Origin: Heterotrichella gracilis
Lineage: Eukaryota; Sar; Xanthophyceae; Tribonematales; Xanthonemataceae
Assembly (NCBI GenBank): GCA_032358255.1
Contig: JAULBX010008107.1
Location: 54,483 to 118,482, forward strand
Reading direction: 5' to 3'
DNA length: 64,000 nucleotides
The position numbers and the translations under genes were made by a program. The stretch's first letter is position 1. Each line of letters opens with the position of its first letter. A model generated the notes under the pieces. It was not told the DNA's origin. It saw nothing but the letters and a program-made list of their open reading frames with translations, and ran no database searches. Positions 34,886-44,290 of the stretch are shown in pieces.

Positions 34886-35938
34886 ATGGTAGGTAAAAAA
34901 AGAAATTTTGGACTAGATGTGGTAAGAGCAATTTCTATTTTATTTGTATTGATTGCACATAAATTCTCTTTGCCAATTGAACTCGGTCTGCTTGGAGTAC
35001 AAATATTTTTCATTTTAAGTGGATTCTTAATTGGCCAAATTCTTATAAGAGATTTCATGAAAGAAGGAAATATTTGCATGGTTTTAAGATTTTGGAAAAG
35101 GAGATGGTACCGAACCTTGCCTTTGTATTATTTGATTTTAGTATTAAAAATTTTTCTCTTCGGAAATCCATACGGTTGGAAAATTATTGTGTATTTCATA
35201 TTTCTTCAAGCCAATTTGGTTGGCATTGGTTTTTTTGGCATTTCATGGAGCTTGGTGGTAGAGGAATGGTTTTACATTTTCTTACCTCTAGCGACTTTTC
35301 TGTTTTTTAAAAACGGGATTGATCCAAAAAAATTCTTAATTTTTTTAGTTTCGTTCATTGTTTTATTTTTCTTGTGTAGATTTTTGTGGAATTATTTTGA
35401 AAAAGGAGTTATACTCTATCAGTTTGATTGTTTATTGCTAGGTGTTTTACTAGCTCTATTAAAACTATTCTACTCAAATATCTATAAAAAACTCAGTATA
35501 CCTCTATTTTTTTGGATGGGAATCATTGGTATTGCCTTGTTGATAAAACAGATGGGAAAAATTGAGAATAGTGATATATATAATGTGTATTATAAGGTAA
35601 TTTGGTATTTACTAATAAGTATAAGTATTTCGATCATTATTCCATTCATTGAACAATCTGATTTTTTTAATAAGAGAATTAAGAATATTAAATTTTTTCA
35701 TATCTTTTTTACTTGGACAAGTATTTTAACTTATGCTATTTATTTAATTCATATGGAAATTTACCAACTTCAAATTAGTTTCTATTCAGCCATCAACTTG
35801 AGCTTGCAGATAATCATTTTATATGTATTAAGTTTTGCAATCTATGTATTATATGAACATCCTATGATGAGCTTAAGGGATGAGTTTTCTTTAAAACACT
35901 ATTACAATTCAATTAAATCATTTTCTTTCAAAGGGTAG
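34886..35938 (+). CDS. Acyltransferase_3 family membrane O-acyltransferase
   Basis: 350 residues, about ten membrane segments. GLDVVRAISILFVLIAHKF at 8-26 holds the conserved R-A and catalytic-type H, then GVQIFFILSGFLIG near 39-52 and FGISWSLVVEEWFYIFLPL near 117-135. Family members (OafA/NodX-like) acetylate surface sugars using acyl-CoA from the cytoplasm. First of two tandem members. Confidence 0.92.
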   Translation: MVGKKRNFGLDVVRAISILFVLIAHKFSLPIELGLLGVQIFFILSGFLIGQILIRDFMKEGNICMVLRFWKRRWYRTLPLYYLILVLKIFLFGNPYGWKIIVYFIFLQANLVGIGFFGISWSLVVEEWFYIFLPLATFLFFKNGIDPKKFLIFLVSFIVLFFLCRFLWNYFEKGVILYQFDCLLLGVLLALLKLFYSNIYKKLSIPLFFWMGIIGIALLIKQMGKIENSDIYNVYYKVIWYLLISISISIIIPFIEQSDFFNKRIKNIKFFHIFFTWTSILTYAIYLIHMEIYQLQISFYSAINLSLQIIILYVLSFAIYVLYEHPMMSLRDEFSLKHYYNSIKSFSFKG

Positions 35939-35942
35939 CGTT

Positions 35943-36941
35943 TTGCAAAATAATAAAATTGAAATCTTAGATAGTTTAAGAGCTTTTGCAGCACTCTCGG
36001 TTTGCTTTTTTCATTTTACGTGCACTATCACCGGTTTCATAACAACAAAATGGATTTTAGATTTTTTTTCCATTGGTCAGTATGGTGTTCAGTTGTTTTT
36101 TGTGATTTCCGGATTTGTTATCCCATGGTCAATGTACAAATCCGGCTATAAACTAAGTCATTTTCTTACGTTTTTTCTTAAACGCGTTACACGCCTTGAA
36201 CCTCCATATATATTTTCAATTGTCCTTGCCCTTCTAATTTTATTTGCTAGAACTAAATTATTGGATCGCAGAAATGAACATATTGAGGTAAGTATTAATC
36301 AAATAATGTTGCACTTTGGTTATCTAATTCCTTTTTTCGAAAACTACAATTGGTTAAATACCGTTTATTGGACACTTGCTGTTGAATTTCAATATTATTT
36401 ATTTATTGCATTAGTTTTTGTACCGTTGGTTAATTCAAAAATTTATGCGCGCATTGGGACCTACCTCATCATCATTTTACTTAGTTTTGTAAGTGAAAAA
36501 CCCTTCTTATTTTATTGGCTACCAGTTTTCCTTCTCGGCATTCTTTTGTTTTTGGCAATGGCAAAGATTATTTCAAGGCGTGAATATTTTATAATCACTT
36601 TTATAATTGTATGCATTTGTCTGATAAAGTATCCAGTTGCTTCCTTGATCTACTCGTTAGTCCCCCTAATAGCTGTATTTAAATGGTCTGAATTCAAAAT
36701 CCCCATATTGCATTTTTTTGGTAAATTTTCTTATTCAATCTACTTAATTCATCCCCTCCTTGGCGCTTCGCTTATCAATGTCTTATCTCATTATACGGTG
36801 AGTCCATTGTCTAAAATTTGCGTGATTTTTGCTGGCATATTCATAACACTTATCGGCTCATGGATTACATACTTGATCATAGAAAAACCTTCGAAACTTC
36901 TTTCGTCGTCAATAAAATACAAAAAAGAAGATAATATTTAG
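35943..36941 (+). CDS. Acyltransferase_3 family membrane O-acyltransferase
   Basis: 332 residues with the same plan as its neighbour: EILDSLRAFAALSVCFFHFTC at 6-26, QYGVQLFFVISGFVIPW near 51-67, VYWTLAVEFQYYLFIAL near 141-157. The two proteins are only loosely similar, so they likely acylate different positions. Start is TTG at 35943, 4 bp after the previous stop, with the conserved segment beginning only five codons later. Confidence 0.92.
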   Translation: MQNNKIEILDSLRAFAALSVCFFHFTCTITGFITTKWILDFFSIGQYGVQLFFVISGFVIPWSMYKSGYKLSHFLTFFLKRVTRLEPPYIFSIVLALLILFARTKLLDRRNEHIEVSINQIMLHFGYLIPFFENYNWLNTVYWTLAVEFQYYLFIALVFVPLVNSKIYARIGTYLIIILLSFVSEKPFLFYWLPVFLLGILLFLAMAKIISRREYFIITFIIVCICLIKYPVASLIYSLVPLIAVFKWSEFKIPILHFFGKFSYSIYLIHPLLGASLINVLSHYTVSPLSKICVIFAGIFITLIGSWITYLIIEKPSKLLSSSIKYKKEDNI

Positions 36942-36971
36942 TTACTTTAAAGAAATGAAAACTTATATTCA

Positions 36972-37940
36972 ATGCACGATCAAAAAACTACATTAGGCAT
37001 AATTATTCCATGTTACAACGAGGAAGAAATTCTTCTATATACAGCCGAAAAACTGGGTGGTTATATAGATATTCTCATGCAAAAGGAATTAATTGATAAA
37101 AATAGTTTTATTTGTTTTGTTGATGATGGAAGTAGAGATAAAACCTGGCCTCTAATTGAAAAATTAGTCTTTGAAAATAAACTTTTTAAAGGAATTAAAT
37201 TATCAACCAATTTTGGTCACCAAAACGCATTAATTGCCGGCATGTTTGCTGAAAAAGCAAATGCTGACTGTTTAATAACAATTGACGCAGATTTACAAGA
37301 TGATATTCACGTAATCGAAGAAATGCTTATGCACTATAAAAATGGCAGCAAAATTGTTTATGGCGTTAGAGACAATAGAGATAATGACACCTTTTTTAAA
37401 AAATTTACGGCGCAATCATTTTACCGTTTAATGAGTGCTATGAAAGTGAAAACTGTTTACAATCATGCTGACTATCGATTAATTGATTCGTTGGCAATTG
37501 ATTATTTAGAGCAATTTGAGGAAGTGTCACTTTTTTTAAGAGGAATAGTTCCATTGATTGGGTTTAAGTCTAGTTCTGTATATTACAAGCGAAATGTCCG
37601 AATAGTTGGAGAAACAAAATACCCTTTCAGAAAAATGTTAAGTTTTGCTTGGAATGGAATTACTTCATTTAGTACTACCCCTTTAAGGGTTATTTTTTTT
37701 GTCGGTATTTTTATGTTTTTAACTTCAGTTGTTTTAGGTTTTTGGGTGATTCTTTCCATCATATATGGTCGCACCATACAAGGTTGGGCATCTTCATTGC
37801 TTTTAAACTTGACTTTTTCAGGTATTAATATGATTTGTCTTGGAATAATAGGAGAATACATTGGCAAAATTTATCAGGAAGTTAAACGCAGACCAAGATT
37901 TATTATAGAAACTAAAATTAAAAATGGGGACAGAATTTAA
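36972..37940 (+). CDS. DPM1/GtrB-like polyprenyl-phosphate glycosyltransferase
   Basis: 322 residues. GT2 domain with GIIIPCYNEEEILLYT at 9-24, CFVDDGSRDKTW near 48-59, LITIDADLQDD near 104-114; C-terminal pair of membrane helices (about 233-255 and 270-295). Such enzymes make undecaprenyl-phosphate-sugar donors used by GT-C transferases on the outer face of the inner membrane. The two paralogous multi-pass proteins downstream are candidates for the acceptor-side partner. Overlaps the next gene by 17 bp. Confidence 0.92.
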   Translation: MHDQKTTLGIIIPCYNEEEILLYTAEKLGGYIDILMQKELIDKNSFICFVDDGSRDKTWPLIEKLVFENKLFKGIKLSTNFGHQNALIAGMFAEKANADCLITIDADLQDDIHVIEEMLMHYKNGSKIVYGVRDNRDNDTFFKKFTAQSFYRLMSAMKVKTVYNHADYRLIDSLAIDYLEQFEEVSLFLRGIVPLIGFKSSSVYYKRNVRIVGETKYPFRKMLSFAWNGITSFSTTPLRVIFFVGIFMFLTSVVLGFWVILSIIYGRTIQGWASSLLLNLTFSGINMICLGIIGEYIGKIYQEVKRRPRFIIETKIKNGDRI

Positions 37941-38652
37941 TATAGATCAGTTTGACTCTATCTATCCAACAGGTATAGAAAATCATTATTGGAATTCTGC
38001 TAAGAACAGAATTGTTAGTCATGCTCTTTCAAACTACTTATCCACTGCCGATATACTTGAAGTTGGTTGTGGAAGAGGGGTAGTGGTGAAATACTTATTA
38101 TCAAAAGGCTATAAGATACGTGGGGTTGAATTAGCGGACATTCCGATTGAAAGCGATCTACAACACTCTATTAAAAGCGGAACGGATGTTTTTTCTTTAG
38201 ACTTGCAGGAATATAAACAGGTGGATACGATCTTACTATGTGATGTTATAGAACATCTGGAGTTTCCTGGCCAGTTTTTGAAGAAGTTAAAGGAAAAGTT
38301 TCCTTTAATCAAAAGATTTATAATAACCGTTCCTGCAAGACAAGAGATCTTTTCTAATTACGATACCTTTAATGGGCATTATCGGAGATATGATATTCAA
38401 AGCCTTTTAGATGATTTTAAGAATATACCGGGTAGGGCTAAAAAAATAAGTTATTCATATCATTCACTCTATTTACCTGCTAAAATACTTTTAAATACAA
38501 AGGGGGAAAGAGAGGTAGTGATTAAAGCTCCAAATGGGTTTATTGTGAAATTAATACATAATATAATTTCCTGGACTTTATTTATTGAGTATCTTATACT
38601 TCCTTCAAGATGGAAAGGAACCTCACTTCTTTTGGAATTCGAATTATCTTAG
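37924..38652 (+). CDS. Class I SAM-dependent methyltransferase
   Basis: 242 residues. ADILEVGCGRGVVVKYLL near 43-60 is motif I; TILLCDVIEHLEFPGQFLKKL is the DVIEH block; YDTFNGHYRRY is close to the FRRY segment in the gene at 56944. A C-terminal hydrophobic stretch (IIHNIISWTLFIEYLIL-like) suggests membrane contact and a lipid-linked acceptor. Starts within the last codons of the previous gene. Confidence 0.88.
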   Translation: MGTEFNIDQFDSIYPTGIENHYWNSAKNRIVSHALSNYLSTADILEVGCGRGVVVKYLLSKGYKIRGVELADIPIESDLQHSIKSGTDVFSLDLQEYKQVDTILLCDVIEHLEFPGQFLKKLKEKFPLIKRFIITVPARQEIFSNYDTFNGHYRRYDIQSLLDDFKNIPGRAKKISYSYHSLYLPAKILLNTKGEREVVIKAPNGFIVKLIHNIISWTLFIEYLILPSRWKGTSLLLEFELS

Positions 38653-38656
38653 AACT

Positions 38657-39688
38657 ATGACTAAATTTTTTTTCAAATATAATCTTCACATCTTAATTGT
38701 CTACTTTTTGTTGACTTTTCCGATGTTTTATTTTGTGTATAAATTCGGGATCTTATTGCAGGGTTATGACGATGCGAAATCGTATTTGAAATTATTTGAA
38801 AACCTTTCTTCACCCGAAGTTCCATCTCCCTTCAATATGCGTTTGCTTTCTAGCTCCATTGTTCATCTGATGGAAAGTACTGGATTAATGTATAATACAG
38901 AATGTTCGATTGATGCTTTTGGAAATGTAAGCAAGCCTTATTTTTTTAATAATCTGCTATTTAATTTTATTTGCATTTTCTTCACAAGTTATTCCATCTT
39001 TATTGTTTTTATTAGATTGGGGATCTCAAAGCTTCTCTCTTTTATGGCAGGTACATTATTTTTGTTGGGCTTTGGAACAATATTTTATTTAATGATGCCG
39101 GGAGTTGATGCTCTTTCTGTGCTGATCTTCACCTGGATCATTTATTTTTATTTTAAACGAAGTTATTGGATAACATTTTTATTTATGTTACTGATCTTTC
39201 AACGGGAATATTATTTTTTAGTCTTTATGGTAATCGCATTCATGGATTATTTTAAGAACAAAAGAGAAAAATATTTTTTGAATGTTTTTCTTATCTCAAT
39301 CCTTTCATTTGGAATTTACTATTTTTTAAGAAAAACATTTTTTTATACCGATCATTGGAATCATCAAACATCTCCGGCTTTTTTGATGAGTGCTTTATTT
39401 GAAATTAAAGTACCAATTGCCCCCATGCTTAGGCAAACCTTTATGACCATGAACATTTATTTTATTTATTTATTAATCCTTGGTTATAAATATTCTAAAG
39501 GGGCAAAGATAGAGAAACATTATTTATACATAAGCTTGGCAGTTTTTATTGAAATAACCTTGCTCAGTTTTGCAGCAACTTTTGGAAATAACAATGGTAG
39601 ATATTATTACCTGAATACTCCCTTGATACTATATTTCATAGTATTCGAGTTGTCACCATTGTTTGATTCAAAAAAATCTGGAAATTAA
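38657..39688 (+). CDS. Multi-pass membrane protein, GT-C-like, paralog 1
   Basis: 343 residues, about nine membrane segments; not a recognised family. Paralog of 41072: both are exactly 343 residues and share YFVYKFG, NMRL, LLGFGT-FY, LMPG-DA-S, LIFQRE, RKT-FYT and GRY-Y. An acidic pair (GYDDAKSYL) lies in the first outer loop, where GT-C glycosyltransferases keep catalytic Asp/Glu. Next to a GtrB-like donor-making enzyme and a polymerase, it could transfer sugars outside the membrane; this is inference. ATG at 38657 replaces an upstream ATG at 38585 that would overlap the methyltransferase. Confidence 0.85.
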   Translation: MTKFFFKYNLHILIVYFLLTFPMFYFVYKFGILLQGYDDAKSYLKLFENLSSPEVPSPFNMRLLSSSIVHLMESTGLMYNTECSIDAFGNVSKPYFFNNLLFNFICIFFTSYSIFIVFIRLGISKLLSFMAGTLFLLGFGTIFYLMMPGVDALSVLIFTWIIYFYFKRSYWITFLFMLLIFQREYYFLVFMVIAFMDYFKNKREKYFLNVFLISILSFGIYYFLRKTFFYTDHWNHQTSPAFLMSALFEIKVPIAPMLRQTFMTMNIYFIYLLILGYKYSKGAKIEKHYLYISLAVFIEITLLSFAATFGNNNGRYYYLNTPLILYFIVFELSPLFDSKKSGN

Positions 39689-39744
39689 GCTCATGTTTTA
39701 TATAAAACATTTTCTCAAACTTTGAACGACACCTTCCTTTAAAA

Positions 39745-41088
39745 ATGGCAGAACGAGCACTATTTATTAAACAAGGTAGATCCGGTTTTTGGATTGTTTT
39801 GTTTATTTATTTGTCCATTTTCGTAAATTCTTATGTTTTTTTTACTGATCCTTTTGAATTTTATTTTGGATACCTGATATACATTATTCTATTACCTGTG
39901 TTTTTGAACAGATATGGAGTAAATAGAAATCTATTTTTTATTTTCTTGACTCTATTAGTAACCGGATTGTTTAATGTTTTGATGGGAAATAATACCAATG
40001 CTCTATTTTTTAAGGTCTTTACAGGCTTAACCTTATCCTACTTTTTTTATTATTATGTCATTCTTGAATTTGATTATAATATTGAGCAATTATTCAAATG
40101 GTATCTATTGGGAGCCTATTTTGCAAGTCTGATAGGATTGATACAATTTATTTCTTTTCAGATTGGATTTACTCCTGGTTATAATTTTTCATGGGTTTTA
40201 AATAAGTGGGGAGTGATTGAAGGAGGCAATTTTGGAATTCGAGTCAATTCGATCTTTGCAGAACCTACGTATTTTGCGGCTACTTTGTCACCGGCTTTTT
40301 TTGTTTCCCTTCATAATTTTTTCAGAAAAGATAATTTTTATTTAAGCAAATCTAAGAGTGCATTAATAGTAGTAGTTTATTTATTGTCATTTTCTGGTTT
40401 AGGACAAGTTGGTGTATTTTTGAGTTTGATCTTTTTAGCCATTAATTTTGGTTTAATTCGTTATGTATTAATTGTAATTCCTGCGGTATTGATTTTATTT
40501 AATGCTTTATATACTAATGTGAGTGAGTTCAGAGAAAGATATGATGGGATTGTGGGCTTGTTTTCCGGCGAAGAATTTAAACTCGGCAAAACTCACGGCT
40601 CTTCTTTTATATTATACAATAATTACACAGTTGCCATGAAAAGTTTTAGTTCTAATTTTTTATTTGGAACTGGTGTGGGTTCCCATCCTGTATCTTTCGA
40701 AAAATACTCCTTAGCTAAAAATTTTAAGGTGTCCGGCTTTAATCAAAATAGTGCTGATGCTAATTCCATGTTCCTAAGATTAATTTCGGAAACAGGCATA
40801 TTTGGCGTTTTGATTTTTGTATTCATTATTTTTAAATGTTATGTAAGCCGGAACGAACATTATGAAAGCTACCACTGGCTCGTTAGCAACGGTATCCTCG
40901 TCATGATCCTACTCAACCTCTTCCGTCAGGGTCATTATTTTTTAAACGGCTTTCCCTTTTTTGTGATCATGTATTATTATAACTCCGTTTCTTATAAGCT
41001 TTACCTTGAGACGGGTAAAGATCTTTATCAAACAACCATCGCTGAAGAAGAAACACCTGCCTTAGCTCTCGATGAAAACAGTAAATAA
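39745..41088 (+). CDS. O-antigen polymerase/ligase-like (Wzy/WaaL) membrane protein
   Basis: 447 residues, 10-12 membrane helices and one large outer loop (about 265-345) carrying HGSSF and GTGVGSHPVSF, followed by DANSMFLRLISETGIFGVLIF, the typical C-terminal signature of the Wzy_C/O-antigen ligase family. It would polymerise repeat units or ligate the chain to a lipid or protein. Its coexistence with an ABC exporter makes ligase function more likely. The last ~75 codons seem less AT-rich than the rest. It overlaps the next gene by 17 bp. Confidence 0.85.
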   Translation: MAERALFIKQGRSGFWIVLFIYLSIFVNSYVFFTDPFEFYFGYLIYIILLPVFLNRYGVNRNLFFIFLTLLVTGLFNVLMGNNTNALFFKVFTGLTLSYFFYYYVILEFDYNIEQLFKWYLLGAYFASLIGLIQFISFQIGFTPGYNFSWVLNKWGVIEGGNFGIRVNSIFAEPTYFAATLSPAFFVSLHNFFRKDNFYLSKSKSALIVVVYLLSFSGLGQVGVFLSLIFLAINFGLIRYVLIVIPAVLILFNALYTNVSEFRERYDGIVGLFSGEEFKLGKTHGSSFILYNNYTVAMKSFSSNFLFGTGVGSHPVSFEKYSLAKNFKVSGFNQNSADANSMFLRLISETGIFGVLIFVFIIFKCYVSRNEHYESYHWLVSNGILVMILLNLFRQGHYFLNGFPFFVIMYYYNSVSYKLYLETGKDLYQTTIAEEETPALALDENSK

Positions 41089-42103
41089 GTCCTTACTCTT
41101 TTCCCTCTTCCTCCTCCTCTCCTTCCCCCTCTTTTATTTCGTTTACAAATTCGGTGATCCGGAGCCGCTGGCGCATGACTATTTTCAATACTATTGGCTG
41201 TATAAAGAGTTTGATAGCGATAAAGTGATCGCCCCACAAAACATGCGATTAGTAGGGGCTTTTTTTGTGCATTTGCTCTATAAATTAAATGTGTATTACG
41301 ATACTGTATCTGCCGCCGATAAATACCAAAGTTGGGGATTTTTAAAACAGGTCTATTTTAATGCTTTGCTGTTTAATTATTTGTCGGTGGCGGCAACGTG
41401 TTGGATGCTTTTTAAGATCCTTCAAAAACAGTTTCAATCGGCACTTCTTTCATTTAATGGGGCTTTGCTTTATTTGTTGGGCTTCGGGACACTCTTCTAT
41501 GAGCTGATGCCGGGAACAGATGCTTTTTCTATTTTTTTATTTACATGGTCTTTTTATTTTTATCTGAATAAAAAGTACTTTATAATTTTGCCTTTAGTGC
41601 TCCTTATTTTTCAAAGGGAATATATTTTAATTGTTTTTTCTACTTTAGCTATATTGGATCTTTATAAAGAAAAGAACAACTATTATCTGAGTGTTTTTTT
41701 GGTCTCCGTTTTGTGTTTTGTGATCTATTATGCCTTACGTAAAACTATTTTTTATACGCCGCATTTGGATCATCAGGCTTCGCCGGGGCATTATTGGAAC
41801 TCAGTCATTCAAGCAAATTTTCCCTGGGGACTTTATTTAAAACAACTGGCGCTGACTTTAAATGTGTTTTTTATTTATCTGGGATTATTAATTTATAAGA
41901 AATGGAATAATCTTGCTATTGATAGATTTTTATTTTTCAAATTGATGGTTCTATTTGTGCAAATAAATATCATCTCGTATTTGGCGGGACATGGCACGAA
42001 TTGCGGGAGGTATTTTTATATGGTTGTACCGTTGGTGATATATGTGATGGTGAAGGAGGTGTATCCGTTGGTTAATAGTGAGAGGCAAGAATCTAGATCC
42101 TAG
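41072..42103 (+). CDS. Multi-pass membrane protein, GT-C-like, paralog 2
   Basis: 343 residues, paralog of 38657 (see shared blocks there); acidic loop HDYFQYY takes the place of GYDDAKSYL. Start overlaps the polymerase gene. The final codons (VNSERQESRS) are encoded by a sequence matching the start of an intergenic repeat (compare the stretch just after the 45914 stop), so the natural C-terminus may have been replaced by repeat-derived codons. Last gene of the operon. Confidence 0.85.
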   Translation: MKTVNKSLLFSLFLLLSFPLFYFVYKFGDPEPLAHDYFQYYWLYKEFDSDKVIAPQNMRLVGAFFVHLLYKLNVYYDTVSAADKYQSWGFLKQVYFNALLFNYLSVAATCWMLFKILQKQFQSALLSFNGALLYLLGFGTLFYELMPGTDAFSIFLFTWSFYFYLNKKYFIILPLVLLIFQREYILIVFSTLAILDLYKEKNNYYLSVFLVSVLCFVIYYALRKTIFYTPHLDHQASPGHYWNSVIQANFPWGLYLKQLALTLNVFFIYLGLLIYKKWNNLAIDRFLFFKLMVLFVQINIISYLAGHGTNCGRYFYMVVPLVIYVMVKEVYPLVNSERQESRS

Positions 42104-42370
42104 AGCCAAGAACCAAGATGCAAACGTTTAAAATCTAACTAAGAACGTATAAGAATCAAGAGCCAGGAATCAAGAGCCAAGAACCAAGATGCGCACGTAT
42201 AACGTCTAACTAATAACGTAAAAGAATCAAGAGTCAAGAATCGAGATCCTAGAGCTAAGAAACAAGAACCAAGAATCAAGATGAAGAAATCCTCTGCGTT
42301 CCCTGCTTCCAATACCTATTGACAGTTACGGGCCAATCACACAGAACTCGAAATAAAAAACACGAAATAA
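42104..42370. repeat. AAGAATCAAGAGCCAAG-type repeats
   Basis: A run of variants of AAGAATCAAGAGCCAAGAACC interspersed with two copies of a CGTATAAxxTCTAACTAA(T/G)AACGTA word (near 42128 and 42196). It starts inside the 42103 gene. No terminator or gene; it separates the polysaccharide operon from the convergent terC gene. Confidence 0.8.
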
Positions 42371-43168
42371 TTAATCCTTCAACTCAAGATCCCTCTTCCT
42401 CTTCACCTTCTTTTCCATCATGTTAAAACCTTCAATCACCATGGCGAAGGCCAATGCGATGTAGGCGTAATTTTTATTGAGGTGGACATGTTCGTTTTCA
42501 GGAACGCTAAAGTTATAAGAGTCTATCACTCCTTCTGCTAATAAGATCCCTCCAATCACTAATAAGAAGACCAGGGCAATCATTTTAATACCTTGATTTT
42601 TATTGATAAAATCAGATACCCCGCCACTGAACAGGATCATCAATATCATAGAGATCACTACTGCTAAGATCATGATCAACACGATTCCGCTGACACCAAC
42701 GGCAGCGAGAATGCTGTCGAAGCTAAAAATGAAGTCAATGATGATGATCTGTAAAATAATGGCGTTAAAGGTCGTTTTTCCCTTGCCTTCTATGTGGTCG
42801 GTTTCATCTTCATCGCTGTAGATCTTTTCCATGATCTCTTGCCAGGTCTTCACTAATAAAAAAACACCTCCACCCATCAGGATGAGACCTTTTCCACTGA
42901 TGCCATAAACGCCTACATGAAACAAGGCTTCTTTTAAACCGGCTATCCAGCCAATAAATAATAATAAGATACAGCGCACCACGAGTGCTAATGCTAGTCC
43001 GATTGTACGGGCTTTTTTTTGTTGTGTTACCGGTAGTTTGTTAACGGCAATGGAAATAAATATGATATTGTCAATTCCTAAGATGATTTCAAGGATGGAG
43101 AGGGTTATCAAACCAATAAGACCTTGTACTGTAAGCAGGGCGGTAATGTCCGCGGACCAATCGTGCAT
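42371..43168 (-). CDS. TerC-family membrane protein
   Basis: 265 residues, about seven membrane helices with EIILGIDNIIFISI near 27-40 and IIDFIFSFDSILAAVG near 143-158, the two conserved acidic motifs of TerC/Alx proteins. Family members are implicated in metal-ion (Mn2+) efflux and metalation of exported proteins, and in tellurite resistance. Monocistronic. C-terminus ends in a charged KKVKRKRD tail. Confidence 0.93.
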   Translation of the reverse strand: MHDWSADITALLTVQGLIGLITLSILEIILGIDNIIFISIAVNKLPVTQQKKARTIGLALALVVRCILLLFIGWIAGLKEALFHVGVYGISGKGLILMGGGVFLLVKTWQEIMEKIYSDEDETDHIEGKGKTTFNAIILQIIIIDFIFSFDSILAAVGVSGIVLIMILAVVISMILMILFSGGVSDFINKNQGIKMIALVFLLVIGGILLAEGVIDSYNFSVPENEHVHLNKNYAYIALAFAMVIEGFNMMEKKVKRKRDLELKD

Positions 43169-43227
43169 TTTTAAAAAATAAAGGCTAAAGATATCAAAAA
43201 TATGCTGATTTTTTTATGCAAAACAGA

Positions 43228-44290
43228 AACTAATTGCACGAATGACACGAATGCTTTTGGGAATAAATTTCACGAATTTGTTTTCGCTTTGCTCAAACCT
43301 GGCCGCTGAGCGCGATGTACTGAACGAAGTCGAAGTAGAGTCGAAGTGGCATGCCTATTAAGACACGAATTTCACTAATTACACGAATGCCTTGGGGGTT
43401 AAATTACACGAATTATTTTTCGCTTCGCTCAAAAACAAGGAGCAAGATAGACACAGAGGCAAGGGAGGCGCAGTGACACAGAGGCTCTAATCAAACACCG
43501 GCATTTATAACAGTGGGGTTTTAGGAGTTCTCTCTGTGCCTCGGTGTCTTTGTGACACTGTGTCGAAAAAGGAGTCGAAGCACCGGCCGCTGAGCGCGAT
43601 TTACTGAGCGAAGTCGAAGTAGAGTCGAAGTGGCATGCCTATTAAGACTCGAATTTCACCAATTACACGAATGCCTTGGGGGTTAAATTACACGAATTAT
43701 TTTTCGCTTCGCTCAAAAACAAGGAGCAAGATATACACGAAGGCAAGGGAGTCGCAGTGGCACGGAGGCTCTATACAAACACCGGCATTCATAACAGTGC
43801 GGTTTTAGGAGTTCTCTCTGTGCCTCGGTGTCTCAGTGACACTGTGTCGAAAAAGGAGTCGAAGCACCGGCCGCTGAGCGCGATGTGCTGAGCCGCCGCA
43901 CTGAGCTTGTCGAAGTGTTGTCGAAGGATTCTCCACGGTGGTTGAGGAGGTTCCTGAGCTTGTCGAAGGGCTCTCGAAACCACCATTTGAAGCACTACTC
44001 TTAAATTTAATATGGACACGAATTACACGAATGCTTTTGGGAATAAATTTCACGAATTGTTTTTCGCTTCGCTCAAAAACAAGGAGCAAGAAAGACACGG
44101 AGGCAAGGGAGGCGCAGTGACACGGAGGCTCTATACAAACACCGGTATTCATAACAGTGTGGTTTTAGGAGTTCTCTCTGTGCCTCGGTGTCTCAGCGTC
44201 ACTGTGTCGTAATAGGAGTGGCGGCAAGGGCCGCTGAGCGCGATGTGCTGAGCTTGTCGAAGTAGAGTCGAAGCGGCTAACTTAAAAAGA
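43228..44290. repeat. Tandem array of ~275-bp compound repeat
   Basis: Units start near 43228 (short), 43372, 43648 and 44014. Each has ACACGAAT...TTACACGAATGC, TTTTTCGCTTCGCTCAAAAA, CAAGGAGCAAGA, ACACCGG-ATT-ATAACAGTG, GGTTTTAGGAGTTCTCTCTG, TGCCTCGGTGTCT, and GGCCGCTGAGCGCGAT. Some units also carry GAGCTTGTCGAAG words. The second and third units are highly similar over about 275 bp. No gene: frames differ between units and show no constraint. Confidence 0.85.

Noticed and set aside
43228-44290. Tandem ~275-bp units considered as CRISPR or a coding repeat
   Set aside because: No regular short repeat/spacer pattern; reading frames are not kept between units.
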